NCBI RefSeq assembly: GCF_018127965.1
Contig: NZ_CP072350.1
Location: 496,001 to 560,000 of the forward strand
From: Prevotella melaninogenica
GTDB lineage: Bacteria; Bacteroidota; Bacteroidia; Bacteroidales; Bacteroidaceae
Direction of reading: 5' to 3'
DNA: 64,000 nucleotides
Shown: positions 6,616 to 14,849 of the stretch, piece by piece
Numbering within the stretch: position 1 is the first letter of the stretch
Layout of the letters: each line of letters opens with the position of its first letter
Made by a program: the position numbers and the translations under genes
The notes under the pieces: generated by a model
What the model was told of the DNA's origin: nothing
The model's input: the letters and a program-made list of their open reading frames with translations, nothing else
Databases searched by the model: none

Positions 6616-9228
6616 TTATAAAGCAAAGTGGGTAGTTAGCATCACACTTCTTGGACGAAGCTGGTAAAGGGTGTAGCTTTCGGAAAGATTGCTGTTAGAA
6701 CGATATATAAAGGTTTTTGTATTGAAGACATTATCGACGTTCAAGACGAATTGTATCTTCTTTTTTGTTTTAAAGGTGATACTAAGATTCATAAAGGTGT
6801 AATCCTTTTTATCCGTAAAACCACTATTATGCGTGTATTGTAGGTTGGTGTTAAGTATCAGTCTGTCAGGGATAAAAGCCATGGAGAGCGCAGCCTCATT
6901 ACTAAAGTTGCGAATCATATTTTTATAGTTACCCGACTTTGATTGAGAGATTGCCCATCGACAGTTCTCTGTCAGGCGGATGTTCTTGATAAGATTAAAA
7001 GCAAGGTTGGCAGAGACGAAGAAACTATTATACTGATAGTCGGTGATGACTGACTGGCGCAGTATCTTGCTTGTGTTAGCCGAATAATCAGCTGTTGCCC
7101 CGATACTCATGTCGTGCCAACTAATCTCCTTTCTTACATTTGCCGTCATAGAGAAGTTGTTTTGGTGGTTCGGAGCATATTCAGCTTGCAATAGTGTATG
7201 TGCATTCTGGTCTATTGTCGTACCATAAATCATGTCACTCCATGAGCGACTAACGGCCCCAGAGAGGTAGGCAAAGAACTGATGAGGGATATTCTTGTAG
7301 TGTATCTTCCCATGTATAGTTGCCGATTTGTTTTCCGATAGATTCACCTTGTAGCGGTTCAGTGTCCTATAGTTGCTCATCAGATAAGCAGTGAACAGAC
7401 TTCTCCAACTCGTAGGAAACATTCCGTAACTCCCTCCTGCAGAAAGCGTCCAATTATCCGTTGCTTTCCAAAGCATTGTAAAAGATGGCGAGAAGAGTAG
7501 GGTTGTGCGCTTTCCTTTCGTCGTCTCGTTAGCTATCGGTTCGTTATCTACGTTTATGTAGTTGAAAGATAAAGGCAGATTGAACGATAGACGGAACGTA
7601 TTTTTGACATATTGTAGGTTGGCTCCAATGTTGCTTTTCATCTGCAAGTAACCCATGTCTCCACTCGTTGCCATTGTCACAGCTGTATCGTTTAATAAAC
7701 TTTTCAGTCCCACATATTCAATATTCAGTTCTGCGGAAGGCGCAATAGTCCAGTTGTGTTTTCGGATGTTTCTTATCAAAGTGAGGCTGTTGTAACTTCC
7801 CATGTTTGAGAGTCTTACGTCTTGTCTTGTCTGCATATCCCCTTCAATGGCGAGTGCTTGTGGATTTGTCTGTACAAAGTTGGTTGTCTTTAGCTTAAAA
7901 CCTCCACCATTGGTTGTACGCTGAATCCATTCTGTATGATTGTTCAGTCCTAAGTTTCTGTTAAAGGCATGTTGCTGAATACGTGCATTGTTAGACAAAG
8001 TTAGTCCATTGTCGTCACTCCAGTTTCCTGCTAAATCAAGTGTGTTTTTAAGATAAGTCTTACTGCCGTTGTTCTCAAAATGCAACTGCATTGTGGCTGC
8101 ATTCGTTGTATTACGCGCAGAAATGTCTTCGGTCATCATACGAGTACTTGCATCAGGGAGCAGATAAGTGGTTTGCGAATAGCTACTTTGCCGTTGGATA
8201 TCGTGCCTGTAAGTTATGTTATATTTTATTTCCGCCGTTTCGCTTAGTTTGTTGAGATTACTGAAACATAGGTTATGCTGATTGTTACGTAGACTCTTAC
8301 CTACAGGAGATGACCCCGGAAAGATGATGGATGTTAGGCGAGAGGCTCCGATATTACTCCCACCATAGTATGATTTAAACCAATCAACGCTTGAACCATT
8401 ATTATCTGTTTCGTAATAGAATACGTGCTGTTGTCTTTGTGCGAAGTACATAAGGGCAGCATTGACCTCTCTCAAAAAACCATTAGAATCGAAGCCTACA
8501 CCTAAGTCTATAGTCTTTAGCCATCTGCCCTTTGCTTTCTTCTTTAGCCTTAAGTTGATAGCTGCCGATTCAGGTGGTATCTGATCCTGCAATGCCTTGA
8601 TGTGTTCATGGTTTTCCATCACCTGCACCGTACTGACATCCTCAGCCTTAATACCATTCGTTGCGATGCTATATTTGCCCGCAAACATATCCATGTTCTC
8701 AATATAGAAATGATTGATAGGTACACCTTGATACTTCACCATGCCACCTTCTAACGTGATACCTGGTAGCTGTTTGAGAATATCACCAATGGTTCTGTCC
8801 TGTCCTTTCATATAGGCAGAGACCAAGTAGTTCAGTGTGTCCCTACTTCCCCATAGCTTTCTTGCCTTTATCTCTACTTCTTTCAGTGTGATACTCTCGT
8901 AGGTGGTATTGAAGTTAACGGTCTGACTCGTAGGAGTTATCCGCTTTACCTGCCGTTTTATATTGAATCCTGTCAGGCTTAAAAGAAGGTTATCATTTGT
9001 TCGTGGATAGCTGATAGCGTATCTGCCGTCTTCATTGGTCACACTACTCGCAAGAATGGAAGAATCCTTTTCTTGTATGATTGTAAGAATACAGCCATCC
9101 ATAGGTTGATGTTTATTATCAACCACACGACCAGTAATAGTCAGAGAGTCTCCCTGACTATTCTGAGCCATACTGTTTATAGACAATAAGCCGATAAACG
9201 ATAGTAAGATAAGTAGGCGTCTTATCAT
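6616..9228 (-). CDS. TonB-dependent receptor-like outer-membrane protein with N-terminal carboxypeptidase-regulatory-like domain
   Basis: 870 residues: signal peptide (MIRRLLILLSF...NSMAQ), a beta-sandwich carboxypeptidase-regulatory-like domain at about 28-115 (TGRVVDNKHQPMDGC..., EDGRYAIS), a plug-like segment (IGDILKQLPGITLEGGMVKY, YIENMDMFAGKY, AEDVSTVQVMENHEHI), then a long beta-barrel. Its start overlaps the stop of the upstream GLPGLI gene by 4 bases, so the two are translationally coupled. Receptors of this type are repeatedly found next to GLPGLI proteins in Bacteroidota. The substrate is unknown; no SusD partner is present, which argues against a standard glycan-uptake system. Confidence 0.85.
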   Translation of the reverse strand: MIRRLLILLSFIGLLSINSMAQNSQGDSLTITGRVVDNKHQPMDGCILTIIQEKDSSILASSVTNEDGRYAISYPRTNDNLLLSLTGFNIKRQVKRITPTSQTVNFNTTYESITLKEVEIKARKLWGSRDTLNYLVSAYMKGQDRTIGDILKQLPGITLEGGMVKYQGVPINHFYIENMDMFAGKYSIATNGIKAEDVSTVQVMENHEHIKALQDQIPPESAAINLRLKKKAKGRWLKTIDLGVGFDSNGFLREVNAALMYFAQRQQHVFYYETDNNGSSVDWFKSYYGGSNIGASRLTSIIFPGSSPVGKSLRNNQHNLCFSNLNKLSETAEIKYNITYRHDIQRQSSYSQTTYLLPDASTRMMTEDISARNTTNAATMQLHFENNGSKTYLKNTLDLAGNWSDDNGLTLSNNARIQQHAFNRNLGLNNHTEWIQRTTNGGGFKLKTTNFVQTNPQALAIEGDMQTRQDVRLSNMGSYNSLTLIRNIRKHNWTIAPSAELNIEYVGLKSLLNDTAVTMATSGDMGYLQMKSNIGANLQYVKNTFRLSFNLPLSFNYINVDNEPIANETTKGKRTTLLFSPSFTMLWKATDNWTLSAGGSYGMFPTSWRSLFTAYLMSNYRTLNRYKVNLSENKSATIHGKIHYKNIPHQFFAYLSGAVSRSWSDMIYGTTIDQNAHTLLQAEYAPNHQNNFSMTANVRKEISWHDMSIGATADYSANTSKILRQSVITDYQYNSFFVSANLAFNLIKNIRLTENCRWAISQSKSGNYKNMIRNFSNEAALSMAFIPDRLILNTNLQYTHNSGFTDKKDYTFMNLSITFKTKKKIQFVLNVDNVFNTKTFIYRSNSNLSESYTLYQLRPRSVMLTTHFAL

Positions 9229-10064
9229 TCTCGTTCCAAAGGATTGTCGAATGTGAAGAGCGTTAGTTTCACAACTTGTCCACTGAAATTAGTTGTAGTG
9301 AAGTTGTAGCCATAACTCTCAAGGTAGCCTGCAGGATCTTTCAGCAATAGCCTCTCTTGCTTGCGTGTGTTCTCACGAGAAGTCTTTACATAGTTCCTGT
9401 CAAGGAAATAGATAGGCGTTGCTGTCTTAGGCTTTTCTATGCCTGTAACCGTCCAATGATAATCTCCCTCTTTGGTTTCAGCCTCCATAACCAAGCCTGG
9501 CAGCCCTGTAAACTTCCAAGGACCATAAGAAAGCGGAATCTTGGTAGTGAACCATACCTTATAATTTCTTCCACGATAAGAACAGGTTGCAGCTGTACAA
9601 TCGTAGTCTAAAAGTGTTTTATGTTCGGTTGTAAGTTTCCATTGCATCTTTGGAGTAGCCTCTTGATAAAGGTAAGAGCCAGCTCCGTCCATATTGTAAA
9701 TCACTGTTGTCTTTCCCTTTGGATAGCCAATATAGGTTTCACCAACATTAGCCACGAGTTTCATAGATGCTCTTGAGCCACGCTTCCCATTACGTAGAAA
9801 GGCTTTAGCCATGCGCAGGTCGACATTATGCTCGCTCTCTACAAAACTCTGGCACACCTTACGTCCGATGTAAGTATATACCTTTTCATGGTCAGGATTA
9901 TTCTGTCCTGATAGGTCATATTTAACGGTTAGGTCATAAGAAACAATCAACTGCGTTGTGTCGATTGCTGTATGCTTAAAAACATCTAATTCCGTCTTCT
10001 CCTGTGCATTTGCGGATACCGACAAGGTTAGCGCAATGAGTAGTAGTTTAATCTTCGAATTCAT
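9225..10064 (-). CDS. GLPGLI family secreted protein
   Basis: 279 residues from the chosen ATG at 10062-10064. An upstream in-frame ATG at 10103 would add 13 residues before the signal peptide MNSKIKLLLIALTLSVSANA and is less likely. The family signature is FTGLPGLVMEAE near residue 190, with the preceding DYDCTAATCSYRGRNYKVWF segment and its two cysteines. GLPGLI proteins (TIGR01200) are Bacteroidota-specific, exported and of unknown function. The gene is followed, with a 4-base overlap, by a TonB receptor-like protein, suggesting a joint envelope role. Confidence 0.85.
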   Translation of the reverse strand: MNSKIKLLLIALTLSVSANAQEKTELDVFKHTAIDTTQLIVSYDLTVKYDLSGQNNPDHEKVYTYIGRKVCQSFVESEHNVDLRMAKAFLRNGKRGSRASMKLVANVGETYIGYPKGKTTVIYNMDGAGSYLYQEATPKMQWKLTTEHKTLLDYDCTAATCSYRGRNYKVWFTTKIPLSYGPWKFTGLPGLVMEAETKEGDYHWTVTGIEKPKTATPIYFLDRNYVKTSRENTRKQERLLLKDPAGYLESYGYNFTTTNFSGQVVKLTLFTFDNPLERE

Positions 10065-10162
10065 AGTTATATTATCTATTCGGTCAGTTAAAAACGAGTA
10101 CAATTTTACGAAATCTTTTTGTAAAAAGCAAGTGAATATCCCTTTAAGTTTAAATTATTTTT

Positions 10163-10750
10163 GGTTCTTCTGCTAAATGTGTGGACGCTTTTCGTATTGC
10201 TTTAGTGAAAGAACCAAAGTTACTCACAAAACAAAAAACATTGCTAAGATTGTCAACTATCTATCTTATTCTCATCCCCTGACATTGAAAACCATTTCTT
10301 TTTATACTTCGAAAATATGCAGACAAGGGTTTGAAAAATTATTACATAAGGTTAAAGAAAACATCTATAACTAACGGTAAAAACATATATATGAAGCAAG
10401 TTTGTAACCAACAGTTAGTCAATTAGTTATAAAGTGGTAAGGTAAGAGATGCTTAATTGGACTTCAAAAGGGCGTTAGTAAGGCTCTTAAAGGGCACCAA
10501 TAGCAAGTTAATTAGGCATCTTTTAGAAGCCTAAAGAGCATGTATTGGGTTTGAAGTGCGCGAAAATAATTTACAGACTTCACATAATAAAGGAATACGT
10601 TGTTTGTTGAAGACAGATAGACGATGTTCCTAATTACATTTATCATGTAGTTTATCCACCTTTGTAAAACCATCTATTTAAGGCTAATCATACCGTGTAT
10701 ACGGATTAATCTTATTCTATTAACCTGTCTACGCATTTAACGGAAGAACC
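10163..10750. repeat. MITE-like non-coding element, full-length copy 1 (588 bp)
   Basis: The ends are 24-bp inverted repeats with four mismatches (GGTTCTTCTGCTAAATGTGT... against GGTTCTTCCGTTAAATGCGT...). Outside them TTATTTTT occurs at 10155-10162 and again at 10751-10758, an apparent 8-bp target duplication, although T-rich. There is no ORF of note. The core at 10444-10524 holds a 16-bp stem (AAGAGATGCTTAATTG with TAATTAGGCATCTTTT, some G-U pairs). A second full-length copy is at 28973-29559 and a truncated one at 21156-21622. Confidence 0.75.
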
Positions 10751-10968
10751 TTATTTTTCTCTGTTAATTAACCTACCTTCTCCTTTCGTCATGTTGAAAG
10801 CATATCTTTATTGGATTTAAGTTATAGCTTCCTTTTATTTTAAAAGTGATAGAATGATGCTTACTTTGTTAAGGTTGGGTATAATAGTAAATCTTAACAA
10901 CATTTGTTAAGAAGTGTTTTTCATATTTAATGAATGGTAAAAACTTACCTTTTGTTGAAGTAAAAAGC

Positions 10969-10976
10969 TAACTTTG
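10969..10976 (+). promoter_or_regulatory. Possible -7 box for the GH130 gene
   Basis: TAACTTTG lies 58 bases before the GH130 ATG. A TTTG at 10951-10954 is closer than the usual 19-20 bases, so the -33 part is uncertain. Confidence 0.4.
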
Positions 10977-11034
10977 CTTGTACTTATAATGTATAGACAT
11001 GTATAAAAACTAAAAGCATAAAACTATATTTACA

Positions 11035-12009
11035 ATGAAAAGTTTAAAAGATATTCTGCCTTGGGAAGAACGTCCAGAAGGATGCAAGGATGTGATGTGG
11101 CGTTATTCAAAGAACCCAATCATCGATCGTTATCATATTCCAACATCAAACAGTATCTTCAATAGTGCTGTTGTTCCTTTTGGGGATGGCTTCGCTGGTG
11201 TGTTTCGTTGCGACAACAAGGCGGTGCAGATGAACATTTTTGCTGGTTTCAGTAAGGACGGTGTGAACTGGGAAATCAATCACGAGCCTATTAAGTTTGA
11301 GGCTGGTAACACTGAAATGATTGAGTCAGAGTATAAGTATGACCCACGTGTTACATGGATTGAGGATCGTTATTGGATTACATGGTGTAACGGTTATCAC
11401 GGACCAACAATCGGTATTGCTTACACCTTCGACTTCAAGAAGTTCTATCAGTGTGAGAATGCTTTTCTTCCATTCAACCGTAATGGCGTACTCTTCCCAG
11501 AGAAGATTAACGGAAAGTATGCGATGTTGAGTCGTCCAAGCGACAATGGTCACACTCCTTTCGGCGATATCTATATCAGCTTTAGCCCAGATATGAAGTA
11601 TTGGGGCGAGCATCGTTGCGTAATGAAGGTGACTCCATTCCCAGAGAGTGCATGGCAGTGTACGAAGATTGGTGCAGGTTCAGTTCCTTTCTTGACCGAT
11701 GAGGGTTGGCTTTTGTTCTATCACGGAGTAATCAACACCTGTAATGGTTTCCGCTATTCAATGGGTGCAGCTATCCTTGATAAGGACAATCCAGAGAAGG
11801 TTCTCTATCGTACTCGTCCATATCTTTTAGCTCCAGCTGCCACCTACGAGTTGCAAGGTGACGTACCAAACGTTGTCTTCCCATGTGCTGCTTTGCAGGA
11901 TGGCGAGCGTGTAGCCGTTTACTATGGTGCAGCTGATACAGTCGTTGGTATGGCATTCGGCTATATTAAAGAGATTGTAGAGTTCACTAAGAACAATAGT
12001 ATTTTATAA
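11035..12009 (+). CDS. GH130 family beta-mannoside phosphorylase (likely mannosyl-GlcNAc phosphorylase)
   Basis: 324 residues with no signal peptide, so cytoplasmic. GH130 features include [20 protein letters not shown] near the N-terminus, the [20 protein letters not shown] segment with the presumed catalytic Asp, [39 protein letters not shown], and YYGAADT near the C-terminus. GH130 enzymes cleave beta-1,4-mannosides with phosphate to give mannose-1-phosphate. Its place at the head of a cluster with two GH92 mannosidases, a GH20 hexosaminidase and a NahK-like GlcNAc kinase argues for Man-beta-1,4-GlcNAc, the N-glycan core disaccharide, as substrate. Family is secure; the exact substrate is an inference. 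Confidence 0.9.
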   Translation: MKSLKDILPWEERPEGCKDVMWRYSKNPIIDRYHIPTSNSIFNSAVVPFGDGFAGVFRCDNKAVQMNIFAGFSKDGVNWEINHEPIKFEAGNTEMIESEYKYDPRVTWIEDRYWITWCNGYHGPTIGIAYTFDFKKFYQCENAFLPFNRNGVLFPEKINGKYAMLSRPSDNGHTPFGDIYISFSPDMKYWGEHRCVMKVTPFPESAWQCTKIGAGSVPFLTDEGWLLFYHGVINTCNGFRYSMGAAILDKDNPEKVLYRTRPYLLAPAATYELQGDVPNVVFPCAALQDGERVAVYYGAADTVVGMAFGYIKEIVEFTKNNSIL

Positions 12010-12252
12010 GGTGTTAAGTGTTGGGTGTTGGGTGTTGATGAATTGTTAGGTGATAGGTGATAGGTGTTGGGTGTTGATGAATTGCTTAGAAGTAAATAAT
12101 GATAGCTTCATCACAATTCATCACCACCCACCATCCACCACCTAACACCCATCACCACCCACCATCCACCACCTAACACCCATCACCCATCACCACCTAA
12201 CACCCACTACCTATCACCTACTATTCATCACCACCTATCACCTATCACCCAA
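12010..12252. repeat. GT-rich/AC-rich imperfect palindrome with 31-bp tandem repeat before the GH92 gene
   Basis: A GT-rich arm (repeats of GGTGTTGGGTGTT and GGTGATAGGT) is followed by an AC-rich arm (CACCACCTAACACCCATCAC). GGGTGTTGATGAATTG (12069-12084) pairs with CAATTCATCACCACCC (12114-12129) with one mismatch. Two perfect 31-bp tandem copies occupy 12122-12152 and 12153-12183. The repeat runs right up to 4 bases from the GH92 start codon, so it forms that gene's leader. It is not a CRISPR array, as there are no spacers. Confidence 0.75.
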
Positions 12253-14508
12253 ATGAATCGTAAATTCCTATTAGTACTACTTCTTTCCTTGTCTTTCCTC
12301 TCGCTGATGGCGGCTGGTAAGGGTGGGGAAGAGCCTGTTGACCTTGTCAATCCTTTTATCGGAACATCTAATTTTGGTACAACCAATCCGGGAGCAGTAT
12401 GCCCTAACGGACTGATGTCAGTTGTACCATTCAACGTAATGGGTTCCGATTTGAATAAATATGACAAGGATGCACGCTGGTGGTCAACTCCTTACGAATA
12501 TCATAACGTCTTTTTCACTGGTTATTCTCACGTCAACTTGAGTGGTGTGGGCTGTCCAGAGGTAGGCTCATTGTTGCTTATGCCAACGACAGGAAAGTTG
12601 AACGTAGACTATAAGGAGTACGGAAGTACATACGAAAAGGAGGTTGCACACCCTGGTTATTATTCTAATTATCTGAAAAAGTATAATGTGAAAACAGAGG
12701 TGACAGCTACTCCTCGCAGTTCTGTTGCACGTTTCACATTCCCGAAAGGAGAAAGTCATATCTTGCTGAACCTCGGTGAAGGACTCACAAATGAGTCGGG
12801 TGCCATGGTGAAGAAGGTGAGCGACACAGAGTATGAGGGCGTAAAGCTGCAGGGTACATTCTGTTATAACCCTCAGGCTGTATTCCCAATTTACTTCGTG
12901 ATGCGTGTCAGTAAGAAGCCTACAGAGGCTGGTTATTGGAAGAAACAGCGTCCGATGACAGGCGTAGAAGCAGAGTGGGATGTCGACAATGGCAAGTATA
13001 AGCTCTATAAGACCTATAACAAGGAACTCTCTGGCGATGATATCGGTGTATGGATGAACTTCAACACAGAGGCTGACGAGCAGATAGAGGTGCAGCTGGG
13101 TGTGTCATTCGTAAGTATGGCAAACGCCCGTGAGAACCTTGATGCCGAACAGCGTGGAAAGAACTTCGACGCTATTCGTGCCGAGGTGCGTACTAAGTGG
13201 AATGATGACCTCTCTCGCATCCTCGTTGAGGGTGGTACAAAGACAGAGCGCACCATCTTCTATACAGCTCTTTATCATACGCTTATCCACCCAAATATCC
13301 TACAGGATGTCAACGGACAGTACCCTGCCATGGAGGGTGATGAGATTCGTACGGTGAAGGAGGGCAATCGTTATACGGTCTTCTCACTCTGGGATACCTA
13401 TCGCAATGTGCATCAGCTGCTTACGTTGGTCTATCCAAATCGTCAGCGCGACATGATTCGTTCGATGATTGGGATGTACGAGGAGCATGGCTGGATGCCA
13501 AAGTGGGAACTCTTTAGTCGTGAGACTTACACGATGGAAGGCGACCCAGCTATCCCTGTTATCACTGATTCTTGGTTGAAAGGTCTGCGTGGTTACGATA
13601 TTAACAAGGCTTACGAGGCATTCCGCAAGTCGGCTTTGACAAAGGGAAGCGAGAACCCGCTGCGCCCAGATAATGACGAATACATGGAGAAGGGATATGT
13701 AGCCTTGCACGAGAAGTTCGATAACTCTGTTTCTCATGCCCTCGAATACTACATTGCCGACAATGCCCTTTCACGTTTGGCTACGGCATTGGGTAAGAAA
13801 GATGATGCTCGCCTGTTCCACAATCGTGCCTTGGGTTATCGCCATTACTTCAGCAAGGAGTTTGGTTTGTTGCGCCCATTGATCCCAGACGGCACCTTCT
13901 ATAAGCCTTTCGATCCAAAGCAGGGAGAGAACTTCGAACCATCCCCAGGCTTCCACGAAGGTAATGCTTGGAACTATACTTTCTATGTTCCGCATGACGT
14001 AATGGGACTTGCAAAGCTCATGGGAGGACAGAAAAACTTTGTAAACAAGCTCCAGAGCGTGTTTGACAAGGGTTATTACGACCCAGCCAACGAGCCTGAT
14101 ATCGCTTATCCTCACCTCTTCTCTTATTTCAAGGGCGACGAGTGGCGTACACAGGTGCAGACACGCAGACTCTTGAAGGAGTATTTCAAGAATGCTCCAG
14201 AGGGCATCCCGGGTAATGATGATACAGGAACAATGTCGGCTTGGGCAGTGTTCAATATGATCGGTTTCTATCCTGACTGTCCGGGTGATCCATCTTACAC
14301 GCTCACTTCGCCAGTCTTTGACAAGGTTACTATCCGTTTGGATAAGACACAGTGGGGCAGAGATAATCTCTTGATTGAGACTGTTCGTCCAAATGATGAG
14401 GCTGTTATTATTAAGAAGATAGAATTAGGTGGTAAGCCATTGAACCGCTATCGCATTACGAATGACGAACTCTTGAAGGCTGGAGTATTAAAGTTCTATC
14501 TAAAGTAA
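12253..14508 (+). CDS. GH92 family alpha-mannosidase
   Basis: 751 residues beginning with a signal peptide (MNRKFLLVLLLSLSFLSLMA), so exported. GH92 landmarks in order: DLVNPFIGTSNFGTTNPGAV at about 30-50, HVNLSGVGCPEVG, an HPNILQDVNG region, WDTYRNVHQL near 380, FHEGNAWNYTFYVPHDVMGL near 575, and PGNDDTGTMSAWAVFNMIGF near 655 with the acidic residues used for Ca-dependent catalysis. GH92 enzymes are exo-alpha-mannosidases, mostly alpha-1,2 or alpha-1,3, acting on high-mannose N-glycans. Together with the paralogue at 17024 and the GH20 it would trim N-glycans outside the cytoplasm. The leader is an unusual palindromic repeat. Confidence 0.93.
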   Translation: MNRKFLLVLLLSLSFLSLMAAGKGGEEPVDLVNPFIGTSNFGTTNPGAVCPNGLMSVVPFNVMGSDLNKYDKDARWWSTPYEYHNVFFTGYSHVNLSGVGCPEVGSLLLMPTTGKLNVDYKEYGSTYEKEVAHPGYYSNYLKKYNVKTEVTATPRSSVARFTFPKGESHILLNLGEGLTNESGAMVKKVSDTEYEGVKLQGTFCYNPQAVFPIYFVMRVSKKPTEAGYWKKQRPMTGVEAEWDVDNGKYKLYKTYNKELSGDDIGVWMNFNTEADEQIEVQLGVSFVSMANARENLDAEQRGKNFDAIRAEVRTKWNDDLSRILVEGGTKTERTIFYTALYHTLIHPNILQDVNGQYPAMEGDEIRTVKEGNRYTVFSLWDTYRNVHQLLTLVYPNRQRDMIRSMIGMYEEHGWMPKWELFSRETYTMEGDPAIPVITDSWLKGLRGYDINKAYEAFRKSALTKGSENPLRPDNDEYMEKGYVALHEKFDNSVSHALEYYIADNALSRLATALGKKDDARLFHNRALGYRHYFSKEFGLLRPLIPDGTFYKPFDPKQGENFEPSPGFHEGNAWNYTFYVPHDVMGLAKLMGGQKNFVNKLQSVFDKGYYDPANEPDIAYPHLFSYFKGDEWRTQVQTRRLLKEYFKNAPEGIPGNDDTGTMSAWAVFNMIGFYPDCPGDPSYTLTSPVFDKVTIRLDKTQWGRDNLLIETVRPNDEAVIIKKIELGGKPLNRYRITNDELLKAGVLKFYLK

Positions 14509-14624
14509 ACGACTACTACCCATCGAACTTCCCACGCATCAGACGGTCTTTAATGTCATATTACATTATATATAATGATAAAAACAGACATTGTTTGTCG
14601 TCTTCTACCCTTGTTCGAACGCTT

Positions 14625-14700
14625 CGGACAAGTTGTGTGGAGCCTTAACACAAGTTGTGCGGATACTTAGCACATTTGGTGCGGAGGCTTAATACGAAGC
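14625..14700. repeat. Dispersed repeat with GTGTGGAG / GGTGCGGAGGC units
   Basis: The 341-base gap between GH92 and GH20 contains short related units (ACAAGTTGTGTGGAGCC, ACAAGTTGTGCGGATAC, ACATTTGGTGCGGAGGC). Relatives occur at 47543-47596, 55612-55676 and 60414-60472. No gene is visible in the gap. Confidence 0.6.
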
Positions 14701-14849
14701 ATGAAGGAGGCAGTTTGGAAGGTAGTCTATTATCAGGAAGGTATTAACCGACCGCAGATAAGAAGAAAGTTAGCCGACAGTCATCGAAGAAAGAGACATA
14801 AAGTAAAAACAAATAATAAAGAAATAAAACCGAAATTTATACTCACGTT

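Noticed and set aside
12122..12183. Possible CRISPR-like tandem repeat
   Set aside because: The 31-bp units are directly adjacent without spacers and belong to a GT/AC palindrome. No cas genes are in the window.
13384..13737. 117-codon minus-strand ORF, and similar antisense ORFs in the GH92/GH20/VgrG genes
   Set aside because: They are shadows of strongly biased coding regions with clear plus- or minus-strand products.
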